Positions 34,430 to 47,321 of a stretch of DNA of 64,000 nt are shown here, piece after piece. The notes beneath the pieces were generated by a model, which saw only the letters and a program-made list of their open reading frames with translations, was not told the DNA's origin and ran no database searches. Each line of letters starts with the position of its first letter. Within the stretch, counting starts at the first letter, position 1. This DNA comes from Costus lasius. Lineage: Eukaryota; Streptophyta; Magnoliopsida; Zingiberales; Costaceae. Location: NCBI GenBank assembly GCA_027563935.2, contig CM050446.2, positions 127,426,499-127,490,498 of the forward strand, given 5' to 3'. The translations under genes were made by a program, and so were the position numbers.

Positions 34430-35999
34430 AGATCAACTTTAATTTAGAGATGAAGCAACTTCCTTTTCTACTGAGAACTTTATTTCTCTAAACATTTATT
34501 TGTATGTTATTATTATTATTAATTGTAATTCAAGAAATAACTTAATCAAAATCTAGGCTGTTGGATCATATACTTAGTTTGAGAGCTCAGAGATATATAA
34601 ATTATATCCATTCCTACTGTTGTGAGGGAGGGGGACAATATAGTATTAGAGCTATAGGTACATTTAGGATATTTAAACAAGTTAATTGCACGACTTCCAT
34701 AATTTGTTAAAATATATAAATTAGTTCTTGTATATTAACAAATTGTAAATTAGTCAATATAGTTTTTAAACTCTTTGCAAAATCTATTGGGAGTGAAGAA
34801 ATACGGGCAGAAGGATTGAAAACAACATGGAACATCTGTAGTTTTTCAAACTACAAGCCAGCTTGCAAGGAATATACAGGGTATACGATTAATTTGCAAC
34901 CATTTGAAGTTTTGAACTGTAGGGTTTAATGTGCAATGTAAAAACGTCATGGTCAATTTTCAACTAACCCTAATTGGTCACTTAATCAATCTCAACATGA
35001 CATTAAAACCCGTTTGAAACCCTTGATCCACTTCTTTTCCTGTTATTTATTTGGTTGTCCTTTTGCTTTCTCATATTACTATTCCAGATCCATTTCTATA
35101 GTTGGATAAAAATGAACAGGCTTTGTGGTTCACTAATATCAAGAGAGAAAGTACAAATATAAATTCCCACCATCAAAGGTTTAGAGAAAAAAGTAATGTG
35201 AGATTAAGCATGGGGTACTAATTCACTCTAACATGCACTTCACTTACAGGTAGCAAAGTTGATACAAGTCCAAGTTCAATACTCCCTTATAATGCAATGA
35301 AAGAATGTGTCCATTGTATGTAGAAGATTCATTTATTTATGCATGCGAGAATGTAGCATATAAGTAGGAAGTGTCATCTACATATAAGTAGTTTGAGTCA
35401 TGCAAGTAGCTAGCGTGTAGTTTGTTCATGCTACGCAAGCAGCTAAGTGTTATTCATCCATGCATGTGTAGTTTGAGTCATGGAGAAGTAAGAGCATTAC
35501 GTGTTCATAAGATAACATATGCAAGTAGTTAAGCACCTCCAACCCATGCATACACTAAGTTACGTTAGTCTACATGTGAACAGGTAAAGCAAGATTGTAT
35601 ATGGGGACAATCTTGCTTGGTCCGTGAAAGTATTTGTAAAAAAGTCAGAGAAATTGTTGGTAGGAGGGAGGAACACACTAAAGTTGGAGAGGGAAGCTTC
35701 CGGTAATGGTCCCAACACATTTCCACTATAATATTTGAAAAACCGATCTGTATTAGACGATATGACCGGTTTGTACTGGACCAAGCAGAGACTAGTACAC
35801 AAAATAGCTTCGATACAATAGAGCGGAGCAAGCGGAGAAGAAGAGAAGAGGAGGATGAGAAGAGTTGCATCGGCGAGAGTGGGCACTCCGCCAAGCGCAA
35901 GAAGGAGGAGAAGAAAGGAGGAGGAGGAGGAGGTGCTCGTGTCCGCCACTCCGCTTGCCTCTACATCGTTGGTACCACCTAATACTAGGACATACTAGT
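34430..35999. other. AT-rich intergenic DNA, no supported gene
   Basis: The stretch 35340-35530 has loosely repeated GCAAGTAGCTAAG/GTAGTTTGAGTCATG phrases. On the minus strand 35949-35560 an open frame of 129 codons begins with a Ser-rich then Leu-rich stretch from a GA-rich tract, without a recognisable domain. I do not regard it as a gene. Confidence 0.4.
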
Positions 36000-37148
36000 T
36001 GGAGCATGGACCAATACCATGTCTTGAACTAGTTTTTTAAACCTTGTTCCACTATGTGACCTGCTTATGATACTGAAGCAAAAGGCAAAAGTTTGAAATT
36101 GAGCAGACTGACGTGGATAAGGAGGCTAAATGCAGGAAGTCTAGCTGCTGTATTTTCATAACAAAGGACTATATAGCAATGTCAAGGTGTAAAACATAAG
36201 AAAAGTCTAACCACATGGTTGGAGCCTAGGTTTGACAAGAAGATAAGGGTGAGACTAGGTTGATAAGGGTGACAATGCTACCCTTTTTGGGACAAAGAAA
36301 TATCCCAATAGAAATATAGATAAATCGTTGGGGTTATATGCTTCCTCTTACAAAATTGTCAATGATAACAACAATGATGCCGCTTAGGATGTTGCAAAGA
36401 AGAGGGTTGTTTTTATGACCCTAACTTAATGAGCTTGAACAACTTGGCTTGAATAAAAATGCTTAAGGCCAAGTTAATGATAGTAAGGTTATTAAAGCTT
36501 ATGTACTATGAAAATTGTATCTTTTGCTCATGTTGGATTAAATCATGGTACCATAGTTTCCCCTATGTAAGACTTAATGTCTTTGTCAAGCCTAAGCCAT
36601 AGCCTATATGCATAACCATGAACTATTCCTAGTTGCTAGCAAGAAAGCTCAATCCAATGGCAACTCTATCATCCATAATAGCTCTTTCCTATTGTCAACT
36701 CACAATACCTAGGACTAGGTTTGCTTTAATAACATTTATTTCATCCCACATAATGTGAAAACTAACGTATTGACTCGATAAGCCTGAATAATGGTCTAAA
36801 TTAAAAGAAAAATTAAGCCCAAGTTAAAGGTAGAGAGAACATTAAGCATTATATACTATATTCTTACCTCATTCTCACAAGAGATTAAACTAAACTAAAG
36901 TATCATATGTTACGCCTCGAGAGCCTTGCATGCCCACACCGGGAATCCCGGCCTCGGGACGCGACAATTAGTAGTATCGGAGCAATAAGATAGAGCCTAG
37001 GATTGAGCCTAAGTTTGAACGTAGGGTTGGACTTAGGGGCTTAGGATGAAACTTTAGGATTTAAGATATGTGTTAGTGTTAATGATATTCATTTCTGATA
37101 ACTGATGATTTTCTAACCAATATGATAGTTTGTTATTGTGTTACAAGA

Positions 37149-37664
37149 ATGGCGCCTAAACAAAAGGGTTCTCGCTTGGGACGGATGGTTGGTCTAGCTT
37201 GAGAGGCAATGAGTTTGCCTCTTAGCTAGATGCGGAGGGGTTCTCGATCTGGTGGGGATAGAAGGGAAGACCCTTTCGTGGCAGCTCGACGTGATCAGGA
37301 GGATGAATTGAGTGAAGTTGGGAGTAGATAGCATGCTCCCGAACCCCCTGTCCAAGAACCAACACGGCATAGAGCTCGTGAAAGGACTGGTTCAACTATA
37401 GTGGAATGAAGATTCTGGGTCTTTCTGGACAATTGGACCCTTGAGAAGGAACATGCTGGTTACAGAGTGTGACAGATACTCTGAATTTATTGCAATGCCC
37501 TAATGAACAAAGAGTTACGCTAGCAATGTATTTCATTGCAGATGATGCAAAGGACTAGTTCAACGGGTTAGAATAGACTCTAGGCGAGGCCTGATATGAC
37601 TAGGATATTTTTCGTGAGGCATTACACATGGAGTACTTTTCGTAGACTTTTTGTGAGATGCTAC
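37149..37664 (+). pseudogene. gag 5' remnant of gypsy element B
   Basis: Starts ATGGCGCCTAAACAAAAGGG and has basic, Arg-rich coding character with several stops. The LLxxSAAxWF-type gag segment is only faintly visible around 37540-37640. It ends at the MITE target site. Confidence 0.5.
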
Positions 37665-37892
37665 AACATGAATTAGGGCTGTTAACTGATCGTGACCCCA
37701 AATCCTGTCCTGAACCGATTAAAACAGTTCGGCTATATTACAAACCGTTCTCGAACCAAAAAAATCGGTTAACCAATTAACCGGTTAACCGGTTTTTTGG
37801 TTCAATTAACCACCGGTTTATAGTTAACTGATTAAGAAAAATCTTTCTCTAATAATATTAAATATTAAATATATAAAATACAACCTGTATAT

Positions 37893-39850
37893 TGTTGGTG
37901 TATATGCCCTAGGACCTAGTTTTGGTCCATCTCTGTACTACTTGACTCTGATATTCATATATATCTTTCTGGCATTGTCGTTATCATTGTTTGTCTACAC
38001 CTGCAATTGTGTACTTACATGATAATGTCCCTGGAGACAGATTGGATCTGTGCTCGAACTATAATCCCCAGTCGATGTACCTTAGTGGATATGGGATAGC
38101 TATGGTACTTGTGAGACTGGTATGTGGGCTGGTTAGGCACGTGGTGCTAACGCAGACACATGGGTATATCATTGGAGGATATACTGGATAGACCCGCTGT
38201 GAGGCTATGACTTGGTGTCATGAGTTATCCTCACAAGTGACAGGAGATGCATTGATCCCTTGACTTGAGGTCATTGACCATTCTATATGGTTAGGGACTT
38301 GCTTTGATGCAACCTAACACCTCGCCGTAGTTGGGAGGTCATAACGGTTGTCATTGAGCATGTCACGACCCATATGAGAAGGTCAATGGATAGACATAGG
38401 ATTTGCCCCTTCCTTAGGGAAGCATGATATCCATGGAGCTCCTCTATGGTTCTATGACTGAAAGTGTATGGCCATACCCAGGTGAGAACCTGATTTAGTC
38501 ATAACCATGTGATTGGGTGAAAACAAGTGGTGACACACTTGTCCAATCGGATATCAGTTCGGCAAAGAGACTGTAATGCATCTATACCTTGTTGCAATGA
38601 TGGGGATGTCGATGTCGATATCCATTCCGATGACTTGGGTAGCAGCGATGCACTGCTAGGTGTCACTCACTGCTTGTGGTGACATTTGGTCAGCACTGCC
38701 AACGTCAGAGGGACCTACAGGGTCGCACACCTTGATACTCGAGTTATTGGATAACTTAGATCTAATTGGGAGATTTCATCAGCGCCAATAGGCCTGATGA
38801 GATGGAAGGATGTTATTGGAGCCAAACTCCATTTATGGCAGGTTGACCCAAAATTGACCATGGTTGGCCACATTTGGATTAGGGTTGCATTGGATTGGAT
38901 CCAAGTGCTTAATCAAGCCATGTAATGAAGTTTGGGCTAGCTCATTATCCAATGAGGCCTAATAATAAGTTGTCATGAAGAGGCAATAGGCTAAAAGGGT
39001 ATAATGGGGAGGAAGCCAAGCCCATTGGCGCCTAAGGGGCATAATGGGGTTTGGATGGCAAATTTGCTTCATTAAGGAAGCTTTATGCGCCTAGCCCTCT
39101 CCCATTGATAGTGTGAATGCATTAAAGCATTTCTTGGGGTGCAAGGCTAGGCCTTGGCGCACAAGGCAAGGCTTGGTAGCTTATGGAAAGGTTGAATGAG
39201 GTTTATGGTAAAGTCTTGCAGACTTTCCTTACCTCAAACCTTCTCATCCGAGCCATACACTTGTCATGATCTCAACCCTTGCCCTAACCGCCTCTAGCTC
39301 TTTATAAGTGACCCTAGTCGCCCCCCTCTTGACGGGTTACAATCCTTAGAGGTGTGACAACAAGAGGAGGGGCGAAAGCAAGGGCTTGAAGGGCGATAAC
39401 ACCAAGAAGTGGCGCATCTTCTTCTTCCTTCCAAACCCTACCCGCAAGCTTCTTCATTCTCTCTTGACACAAGGAACTTGATGCTTGGCGGTTTCCCTCT
39501 CCCTCATCCTTCTTCATCTTTGGCGCATCTACCTTGGAGGTGGCGCATACTTTGAATAAGGAGCACAAGGCTTGGATCTTCTTCCCGAGGCTAGCACTGG
39601 GCGTGGAAGAAGAGGACTCGAGGGATCCGTGTGTGTGAGACTGCAGAGGGCACACGCTTGGGCGCCTATCACGACATCGACCTCATCTTGCTCTAAGGTA
39701 TTTCCTAACTCATCGTGTCGACTCTCTTGCTTGCGATCTTCACTGGGTTTTTGGGACCGGCCTATTTCGGGGATATTGCTTCCGCTGTGCAATGTATTTT
39801 GTAATCTTTATCTCTGAAAAATTGTAAAATATCCTCGGGGTTTCCCAATA
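37893..39850 (+). repeat. 5' LTR of copia element C
   Basis: 1,958 bp. It lacks about 33 bp present in the 3' LTR (45985-46017); in the 3' LTR that segment is flanked by the direct repeat CGAGTT, so the loss looks like a deletion between short repeats. Otherwise only scattered substitutions separate the two LTRs. Confidence 0.95.
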
Positions 39851-39862
39851 GTGGTATCAGAG
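39851..39862 (+). promoter_or_regulatory. Primer binding site (initiator tRNA-Met) of element C
   Basis: GTGGTATCAGAG directly follows the 5' LTR and contains TGGTATCAGAG, the complement of the initiator tRNA-Met 3' end. Confidence 0.9.
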
Positions 39863-41588
39863 GGACTTGCAAGACTCGAACGATGTTTTATGCTTTTCTT
39901 TCATGCTCACATGCCATATCTCTATTTTCGTAAATAGCATGATGCATGGCAAACAATTTTTCTAAGTAGGAAAAATTAGGGTTTCTTGTTTCTATCATCC
40001 TCTCAATCTCTTTTGGATTTTTGGACTATTTTTCTTGTTTGATTTAAAGATCAAAGGCGCACGTAATTTTGTCAAGTAGGACGGGCATTGTGTCTTCGGA
40101 CTGGCCAACTCTCTTGATCTGACAAAATTGCCAGCCGAAAGGATCTCTGAAATCATCATGAAAAATAAATCGCAATAAACCAAAAGATTTGTGAGAAGAA
40201 GATGAGAAAAAGAGACTAGTTTTATGAAAAAGTAAAATTTCAGATTTTATGTTTTTCATAAGCATGTAGAATTGCATGAGTAAATGCCTTGACTGTGCAT
40301 AATGTTGTGATCATTAGTCAAGCCCCCTTTAGCATGCCTGCGATGTATCCTCGTGAGGCCTGCGTGCCGCTTTTCTTTTTGCTTTTAACTAAGAAGAAGA
40401 TTAGGGTGGCGCATGTACTTGGACCTTGATGCTCGCATCTTGCTTGATGGCGCAAGCATGCAAGGTGGCGCATGCAAGTTGGTGCTTGGTTGCTTGGAGA
40501 CGCAAGAAAGCTTGGCCAAACCTCTTTTGGTTTAAAAGCTAGCCATCTTGGCCCCTTGCATAGTGGCGCACCTTCCTTGGAGGAAGACCATGGCATTGGC
40601 CGAACCTATAGGGAACTTTTAAAGTGTACCTCTAGGCTTTGAGAGCTAAACCATGAGAGAAGAACCTTGGAGCCAACCTTGAAGTTCAAGTTAGAGGTCG
40701 GCTAGGCTAGGTCTAGTTTTTGGGGCTTGAGTTCTAGGACAAGAGTTGAACCTCTTTCATGGCATGGATTGGTTCAATGTCTTGAATAAGATATGATCAC
40801 ATCATTCTTTACTGCTTTTATTATTATCTGCAGAAGCATGCCTGAAATGTTTTATCGTTATGTTATCACCATAGGATTGCATGCCTGTAATGATAGACAT
40901 AAGATAAAACTGAGATGATGAGACCTTAAACAAAAACCCTCAATTAAAATTTCAAGTCTAGTAGCCTTCTAACGCGTAGCCCTCACTAAGCTATCGATCA
41001 GTGGAGTTGTGAATTGTTTCCCACCCTCGTGGGACACACCCACTTATCTTTAGAAAGTGCGTGGTGACAATGGTTTCCCCAGTCCAGTTTTAACCTGGGC
41101 GTGCCTTCGCAAGGAAACTCGTTGGCCCTGGGCATAACAGTTAGGAATGGACTTGACTAGATTTTCATGTGTGCTAGGCACATGATGAAACTCTAGAGGC
41201 ATCGTTGAGAGGTTAGGGTTTCATACTGTATCCAGCCCTCGCTGGACATAAAATGCCTGGACTGTCTCAATAAGGAGAATTGCTTGGAGCAATCGGCCGG
41301 CGCGCCCACCTTAGGAAACATGGGTTACTTTGTGCATCTCATCCCACCCTCGTGGGACGCGAAGCCCTGTGTGGAATGAGGATCTCATCTCACTAGGAAA
41401 TCTTGGATTTCTCAATTGACTTTGTGGATTGTCAATTCGATTAAAAATAGTGGGAGCCATGGTCATTTAAAACAAGTCCAGTTTAAATGACTCGAAGTAG
41501 TACTAATCTGCTGTTTCTTGGTTGTTGTAGAACAAAGGCTATGAACAAATGCATTTGGTCACTGTAATCTACCCTGGAAAGGGATAAG
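39863..41588 (+). other. Leader of copia element C with three conserved hairpins
   Basis: About 1.7 kb with no supported protein. It includes three 16-base hairpins at 41019-41034, 41231-41246 and 41342-41357: stem TCCCAC/GTGGGA (first and third) and TCCAGC/GCTGGA (second), all with loop CCTC. Two positions of the stem changed on both sides in the second copy, so pairing is kept. A gag would be expected in this interval but is not readable. Confidence 0.75.
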
Positions 41589-42010
41589 TTGGTTGGATCC
41601 AACTTACTGGATTGGTATATGAACTTGAGAATCGTGCTCAAGCTCGAAAGGAAGCTTCATGTCCTTGAGCGTCCTTTTCCTGAGCCACTTCCATGCTCGG
41701 CCTCAGCGGCTGAGAGGGATGCTTATGATAAGCATCAGGTTGATACTTTGGAGGTTGCTAACCAACATGTCACCTGAATTTAGAGGGTGATATGAATCAA
41801 AGAGTGCCTCTGAAAATATTTTTTAATCTAAGGCAGCTCTTTGATGAATTGGTTGAGCTCAATCCTCCTAAAGTTGATATTCAGTGTATTGAGCCGAAAG
41901 GCTTAACCAAGGAACTGGAATTAAAGATGAATATGATCAGGAATAATAGGTGCTATTCATGTGGAGGGCCACCTCACATGTTGAAGGACATCTTGCAACT
42001 TCAGAATTAG
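41589..42010 (+). pseudogene. gag remnant of copia element C
   Basis: Short open pieces (41589-41777, 41792-42010) in coding-like sequence. The second contains CYSCGGPPHMLKD, a broken zinc knuckle (the His-X4-Cys end is changed). Upstream gag sequence is decayed beyond recognition. Position before protease supports the call. Confidence 0.65.
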
Positions 42011-42028
42011 GAGAAGAAAGGCAAGGCC

Positions 42029-42340
42029 TTGTCTTCATGCTCAGGTATTTATGTTACCGAAGTCAACCTTTCTACTCCTATGACATGGGTATTGGATACC
42101 GCATGTGGAGCTCATATTTGTACAAATATGCAAAGGCTCAGAAAGGGTAGATCGGTAAGGCCTAGAGAGATTGACCTACGGATAGGTAACAGGGCACAAG
42201 TTGCTGTAGGAGTTTCTCTCCCTGCCTTTAGGACTTCAGTTAAAGCTAGACAATTGCTATTATGTACCTTCCCTTACCAAAAACATTGTATCCACTCCTT
42301 GCTTAGCAAAGAAAGGATTTAAGTTTGAAATAAAAGAGAA
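42029..42340 (+). pseudogene. Protease remnant of copia element C
   Basis: MTWVLDTACGAHICTN corresponds to the copia protease active site, with Asp-Thr-Ala where Asp-Thr/Ser-Gly is usual. The following IDLRIGNRAQVAVGV matches the flap region. The frame breaks near 42240, before the YYVPSL-type segment, which is readable in the related fragment at 55207. Confidence 0.8.
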
Positions 42341-42413
42341 CTTATGTTCTTTTTCTTTTGCAAACATGTTTTAGAGGAAGAGTACTTTATGCAATGGTCC
42401 GCATGTCCTGGAC

Positions 42414-43049
42414 ATGGATAGTTCTATTTGTAATATAAATAATAAAAGGACCAAACTGAGTGGTTCAGTTGGTACTTTCCTACGGCATTGTCGATTAGCC
42501 CATATAAACAAGAATCGCATTCAACAACTCCATGGGTTGTTAGATTCGAGTTCCTTGGAGGAACTTGATACATGTGAGACTTGTTTATTAGGGAAAATGA
42601 CAAAGGCAACCTTCACCAAGACTGGTGAGAGGGCAGGAGGTTTATTAGATCTCATACATAATGATGGGTGTGGGCCTTTCAATAAACAAGCCAGAGGAGG
42701 GTACAACTACTTCATCGCGTTTACTGATGACTTCAGTAGATATGGTTATGTCTATCTGATGAGACATAAGTCTGAATCCTTTGAGAAATTTAAGGAGTTT
42801 AGACATGAAGTAGAGAACCAGCTTGGTAGATCCATTAAGGCTCTTCGATCAGATCGTGGTGGAGAGTACTTGAGCGGTGAGTTCTTTGACTATCTGAGAG
42901 AGTGTGGGATCATATCCCAACTCGCTCCTCCTGAAACACCTCAATGGAATGGTGTGTCTGAAAGAAGAAATCGAACCTTGTTGGACATAGTTCAATCTAT
43001 GATGAGTTATGCAAACTCTACCTCCCTCATTCTGGGGACATGCACTTAA
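42414..43049 (+). pseudogene. Integrase (zinc domain and core) of copia element C
   Basis: Starts with the pre-integrase segment MDSSICNINNK, then HCRLAHINKNRIQQLH and CETC, the HHCC zinc domain. The catalytic core has LIHNDGCGPF, ALRSDRGGEYLSGEF and NGVSERRNRTLLD, so the three acidic residues are present. A single-base frameshift near 43015 moves the rest into the frame of the next feature. Confidence 0.92.
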
Positions 43050-44592
43050 GACAGCTTCTCTAATACTGAATAATGTTCCATCTAAGAGTGTCTCAAAGAT
43101 TTCATACGAGGTATGGAGTGGGAGACGCCCTAATCTCACTTTTATCAGGATCTGGGGATGTAAGGCTTATGTCAAACGTCAGGATTCTAGCAAGGTAGAA
43201 CCTAGATCTGATAAGTGTATGTTTGTGGGGTACCCTAAGGAGACTAAGGGTTACTACTTCTATGTTTCCACCGAGAACAAAGTTTTTGTTTCTCGGGGTG
43301 CTGTCTTTCTAGAGAAAGAATTTCTCATGAAAGAAGTTAGTGGGAGGAAGTTTGACTTGGATGAGGACCAAGTGCAACCACAAGACAAAGAGATGGAATC
43401 TGAGCCACCTGCACCGGTTGCTGTACAACCTGAGGCTCAGACACAGGTCCCACGTAGGTTTGGGAGGATTCGTCGTGCACCTGAGAGGTATGGGTCGCTG
43501 CCGACCCAACACGACGAGATCTTCATCATTAAGGATGAACCCAGAACCTATGATGAGGCGGTCAGTGGACCGGACTCCGAGAGATGGCTTGACGCCATGC
43601 GATCCGAGATGGATTCCATGTCGGCTAACCAAGTCTGGGATTTGGTTGAGCTGCCTGATGGGGTAAAAACCATAGGGTGTAAATGGGTCTTCAAGAGGAA
43701 GACAGACATGGATGGCAATATAGTTACCTATAAGGGTAGACTAGTGGCTAAAGGATTTAAACAAGTCCACGGGGTGGACTATGATGAAACCTTCTCGCCA
43801 GTTGCCATGATTAAATCCATTCGGATTCTGCTTGCTATAGCTGCATATCATGACTATGAGATATGGCAGATGGATGTGAAGACAGCGTTCCTTAACGGGA
43901 AGCTGACTGAGGATGTGTATATGTCACAACCTGATGGCTTCATCCATCCTGCAGAGGCTAATAAGGTCTGCAGGCTGAAGAGATCCATTTATGGATTAAA
44001 ACAAGCATCTCGAAGTTGGAATCTTCGATTTGATGAAGCCGTGAGAGATTATGGCTTTATCAAAAGCGAAGATGACGCCTGTGTATACAGAAAATTCAGT
44101 GGGAGCTTGGTGATTTTTCTGGTCATGTATGTCGATGACATACTGCTCATCGGAAACGACATCCCTAGTCTTCAAGCTATGAAGACATGGTTAGGGAAGT
44201 GTTTCGAGATGAAGGACTTAGGGAAGGCCGCCTACATTCTGGGCGTGGGGATCTACCGGAATAGATCCAAGAGGCTCTTGGCCCTTAGTCAGAGTACCCA
44301 CATTGATAAGGTCCTGGAGAGGTTCAACTTGGAGCAATCCAAGAAAGGATACCTTTCAGTGAGAGATGGCCTTACTCTCTCAAAGAGCCAGTGTCCTACA
44401 ACACAGGCTGAGAGGGATAACATGAGTCGAATTCCCTATGCTTCGGCAGTGGGATCAATCATGTATGCAATGCTGTGTACTAGACCAGATGTGGCTTATG
44501 CTGTAAGCATAACCAACCGATACCAATCCAATCTAGGTCTGCAGCACTGGGTGGCTGTAAAGAATATCCTTGAGTATCCTGAAAAGGACTAA
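43009..44592 (+). pseudogene. Integrase end and reverse transcriptase of copia element C
   Basis: 527 residues: FWGHALKTASLILNNVPSK and GCKAYVKRQDSSKVEP (integrase C-terminal), an acidic linker, then RT from WLDAMRSEMDSM through KWVFKRKTDMDG, DYDETFSPVAMIKSIR, QMDVKTAFLNG and the active site MYVDDILLIGND near 44125-44160, on to YILGVGIYRNRS and GSIMYAMLCTRPDVAYAV. It ends where the frame shifts into RNase H. The RT itself looks undamaged. Confidence 0.95.
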
Positions 44593-45112
44593 GGATTTAT
44601 TCTATATGGTCTACGGGGACTGGAAGAACTCAGTGTGCAGGGCTTCACTGATGAGTCGTTCCAGTCTGATCCTGACGACTTCAGATCGCAGACCAACTAT
44701 TTGTTTAAGATGGTTGGAGGTGCTGTATGCTGGAAGAGCTTTAAGCAATCCACCATAGCTAATTCTACAACCGAAGCTGAGTATGTGGTTGCTTCTGAGG
44801 CAGCCAATGAAGCCGTTTGGATCAGGAAGTTATTTTCTGAACTTCAGGTGGTTCCAAGTGCAATGGATCCCATTGAGCTCTACTATGACAACAATGGGAA
44901 CTGCACATACTAAGGAACCACGGTCTCATCAAAGGTCCAAACACATACTCAGGAGATTTCACCTGATCAGAGAGATCATTGACAGAGGTGATGTCAAGAT
45001 TAGCAGAGTTGACACAGAGAGCAATCTAGCAGACCCACTGACCAAGGCTTTGGCGCAGCAGAAGCATGATGGTCGTACTAGAGATATGGGTTTGAGGTTG
45101 CTCAACCTCTAG
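44593..45112 (+). pseudogene. RNase H of copia element C, frameshifted
   Basis: Read in changing frames: QGFTDESFQSDPDDF, GGAVCWKSFKQSTIANSTTEAEYV, SEAANEAVWIRKL, DNNG, then KHILRRFHLIREI and DTESNLADPLTKAL. All are standard copia RNase H segments. At least two frameshifts separate them. Confidence 0.88.
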
Positions 45113-45123
45113 GTCTTAGTGCA

Positions 45124-45133
45124 AGTGGGAGAT
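45124..45133 (+). promoter_or_regulatory. Polypurine tract of element C
   Basis: AAGTGGGAGAT directly before the 3' LTR start; the equivalent in the older copy at 51486-51495 is AAGTGGAAAAT. Confidence 0.8.
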
Positions 45134-47123
45134 TGTTGGTGTATATGCCCTAGGACCTAGTTTTGGTCCATCTTTGTACTACTTGACTCAGATATTCATA
45201 TATATCTTTCTGGCATTGTCGTTATCATTGTTTGTCTACACCTGCGATTGTGTACTTACATGATAATGTCCCTGGAGACAGATTGGATCTGTGCTCGAAC
45301 TATAATCCCCAGTCGATGTACCTTAGTGGATATGGGACAGCTATGGTACTTGTGAGACTGGTATGTGGGCTGGTTAGGCACGTGGTGCTAACGCAGACAC
45401 ATGGGTATATCATTGGAGGATATACTGGATAGACCCGCTGTGAGGCTATGACTTGGTGTCATGAATTATCCTCACAAGTGACAGGAGATGCATTGATCCC
45501 TTGACTTGAGGTCATTGACCATTCTATATGGTTAGGGACTTGCTTTGATGCAACCTAACACCTCGCCGTAGTTGGGAGGTCATAACGGTTGTCATTGAGC
45601 ATGTCACGACCCATATGAGAAGGTCAATGGACAGACATAGGATTTGCCCCTTCCTTAGGGAAGCATGATATCCATGGAGCTCCTCTATGGTTCTATGACT
45701 GAAAGTGTATGGTCATACCCAGGTGAGAACCTGATTTAGTCATAACCATGTGATTGGGTGAAAACAAGTGGTGACACACTTGTCCAATCGGATATCAGTT
45801 CGGCAAAGAGACTGTAATGCATCTATACCTTGTTGCAATGATGGGGATATCGATGTCGATATCCATTCCGATGACTTGGGTAGCAGCGATGCACTACTAG
45901 GTGCCACTCACTGCTTGTGGTGACATTTGGTCAGCACTGCCAACGTCAGAGGGACCTACAGGGTCGCACACCTTAATACTCGAGTTCTCGTATTGATCGG
46001 GAAGCCTTATGATCGAGTTATTGGATAACTTGGATCTAATTGGGAGATTTCATCAGCGCCAATAGGCCTGATGAGATGGGAGGATGTTATTGGAGCCAAA
46101 CTCCATTTATGGCAGGTTGACCCAAAATTGACCATGGTTGGCCACATTTGGATTAGGGTTGCATTGGATTGGATCAAAGTGCTTAATCAAGCCATGTAAT
46201 GAAGTTTGGGCTAGCTCATTATCCAATGAGGCCCAATAATAAGTTGTCATGAAGAGGCAATAGGCTAAAAGGGTATAATGGGGAGGAAGCCAAGCCCATT
46301 GGCGCCTAAGGGGCATAATGGGGTTTGGATGGCAAATTTGCTTCATTAAGGAAGCTTTATGCGCCTAGCCCTCTCCCATTGATAGTGTGAATGCATTAAG
46401 GCATTGCTTGGGGCACAAGGCTAGGCCTTGGCGCACAAGGCAAGGCTTGGTAGCTTATGGAAAGGTTGAATGAGGTTTATGGTAAAGTCTTGGAGACTTT
46501 CCTTACCTCAAACCTTCTCATCCGAGCCATACACTTGTCATGATCTCAACCCTTGCCCTAACCACCTCTAGCTCTTTATAAGTGACCCTAGCCGCCCCCT
46601 CTTGACGGGTTACAATCCTTAGAGGTGTGACAACAAGAGGAGGGGCGAAAGCAAGGGCTTGAAGGGCGATAACACCAAGAAGTGGCGCATCTTCTTCTTC
46701 CTTCCAAACCCTACCCGCAAGCTTCTTCATTCTCTCTTGACGCAAGGAACTTGATGCTTGGCGGTTTTCCTCTCCCTCATCCTTCTTCATCTTTGGCGCA
46801 TCTACCTTGGAGGTGGCGTATACTTTGAAGAAGGAGCACAAGGCTTGGATCTTCTTCCCGAGGCTAGCACCGGGCGTGGAAGAAGAGGACTCGAGGGATC
46901 CGTGTGTGTGAGACTGCAGAGGGCGCACGCTTGGGCGCCTATCACGACATCGACCTCATCTTGCTCTAAGGTATTTCCTAACTCATCGTGTCGACTCTCT
47001 TGCTTGCTATCTTCACTGGGTTTTTGGGACCGGCCTGTTTCGGGGATATTGCTTCCGCTGTGCAATGTATTTTGTAATCTTTATCTCTGAAAAATTGTAA
47101 AATATCCCCGGGGTTTCCCAACA
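45134..47123 (+). repeat. 3' LTR of copia element C
   Basis: 1,990 bp, TGTTGG...CCAACA, followed by TATAT. It retains the 33-bp segment missing from the 5' LTR. Confidence 0.95.
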
Positions 47124-47274
47124 TATATAATATTAAATATTAATATTTGATAATTAAATATGTAAAATAATGAAATTTTAAATTATAGTCAATAGTTTTC
47201 AAACCCATGACTTATAATCTTACAGTGTAATGCCTAACCATTGCACTAGATGAATAATCAATTTATAAATTTAG

Positions 47275-47275
47275 G

Positions 47276-47320
<45 letters not shown>
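47275..47320. repeat. (TA)n microsatellite in the MITE
   Basis: About 22 TA units in the right part of the MITE, between the copia insertion and the right inverted repeat. Confidence 0.9.

Positions 47321-47321
<1 letters not shown>

Larger units (their letters stand above)
37893..47123 (+). mobile_element. Ty1/copia retrotransposon 'element C', complete but inactive
   Basis: 9,231 bp with 5-bp target duplication TATAT (37888-37892 and 47124-47128). The LTRs start TGTTGG and end CCAACA, the 5' one with a T for C near its end. Primer site 39851-39862, a ~1.7-kb leader, then gag, protease, integrase, RT and RNase H in copia order, and a purine tract before the 3' LTR. Several frameshifts disrupt pol. 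It lies inside the MITE. Confidence 0.95.

Noticed and set aside
35560..35949. Minus-strand ORF with Ser/Leu-rich signal-like start, possible 5' exon of the DUF1295 gene
   Set aside because: The sequence does not resemble the known N-terminus of that family and arises from a GA-rich tract.
39314..39655. 113-codon minus-strand frame in the copia LTR (also 46518-46928)
   Set aside because: LTR sequence read backwards; present in both LTRs only because they are copies.
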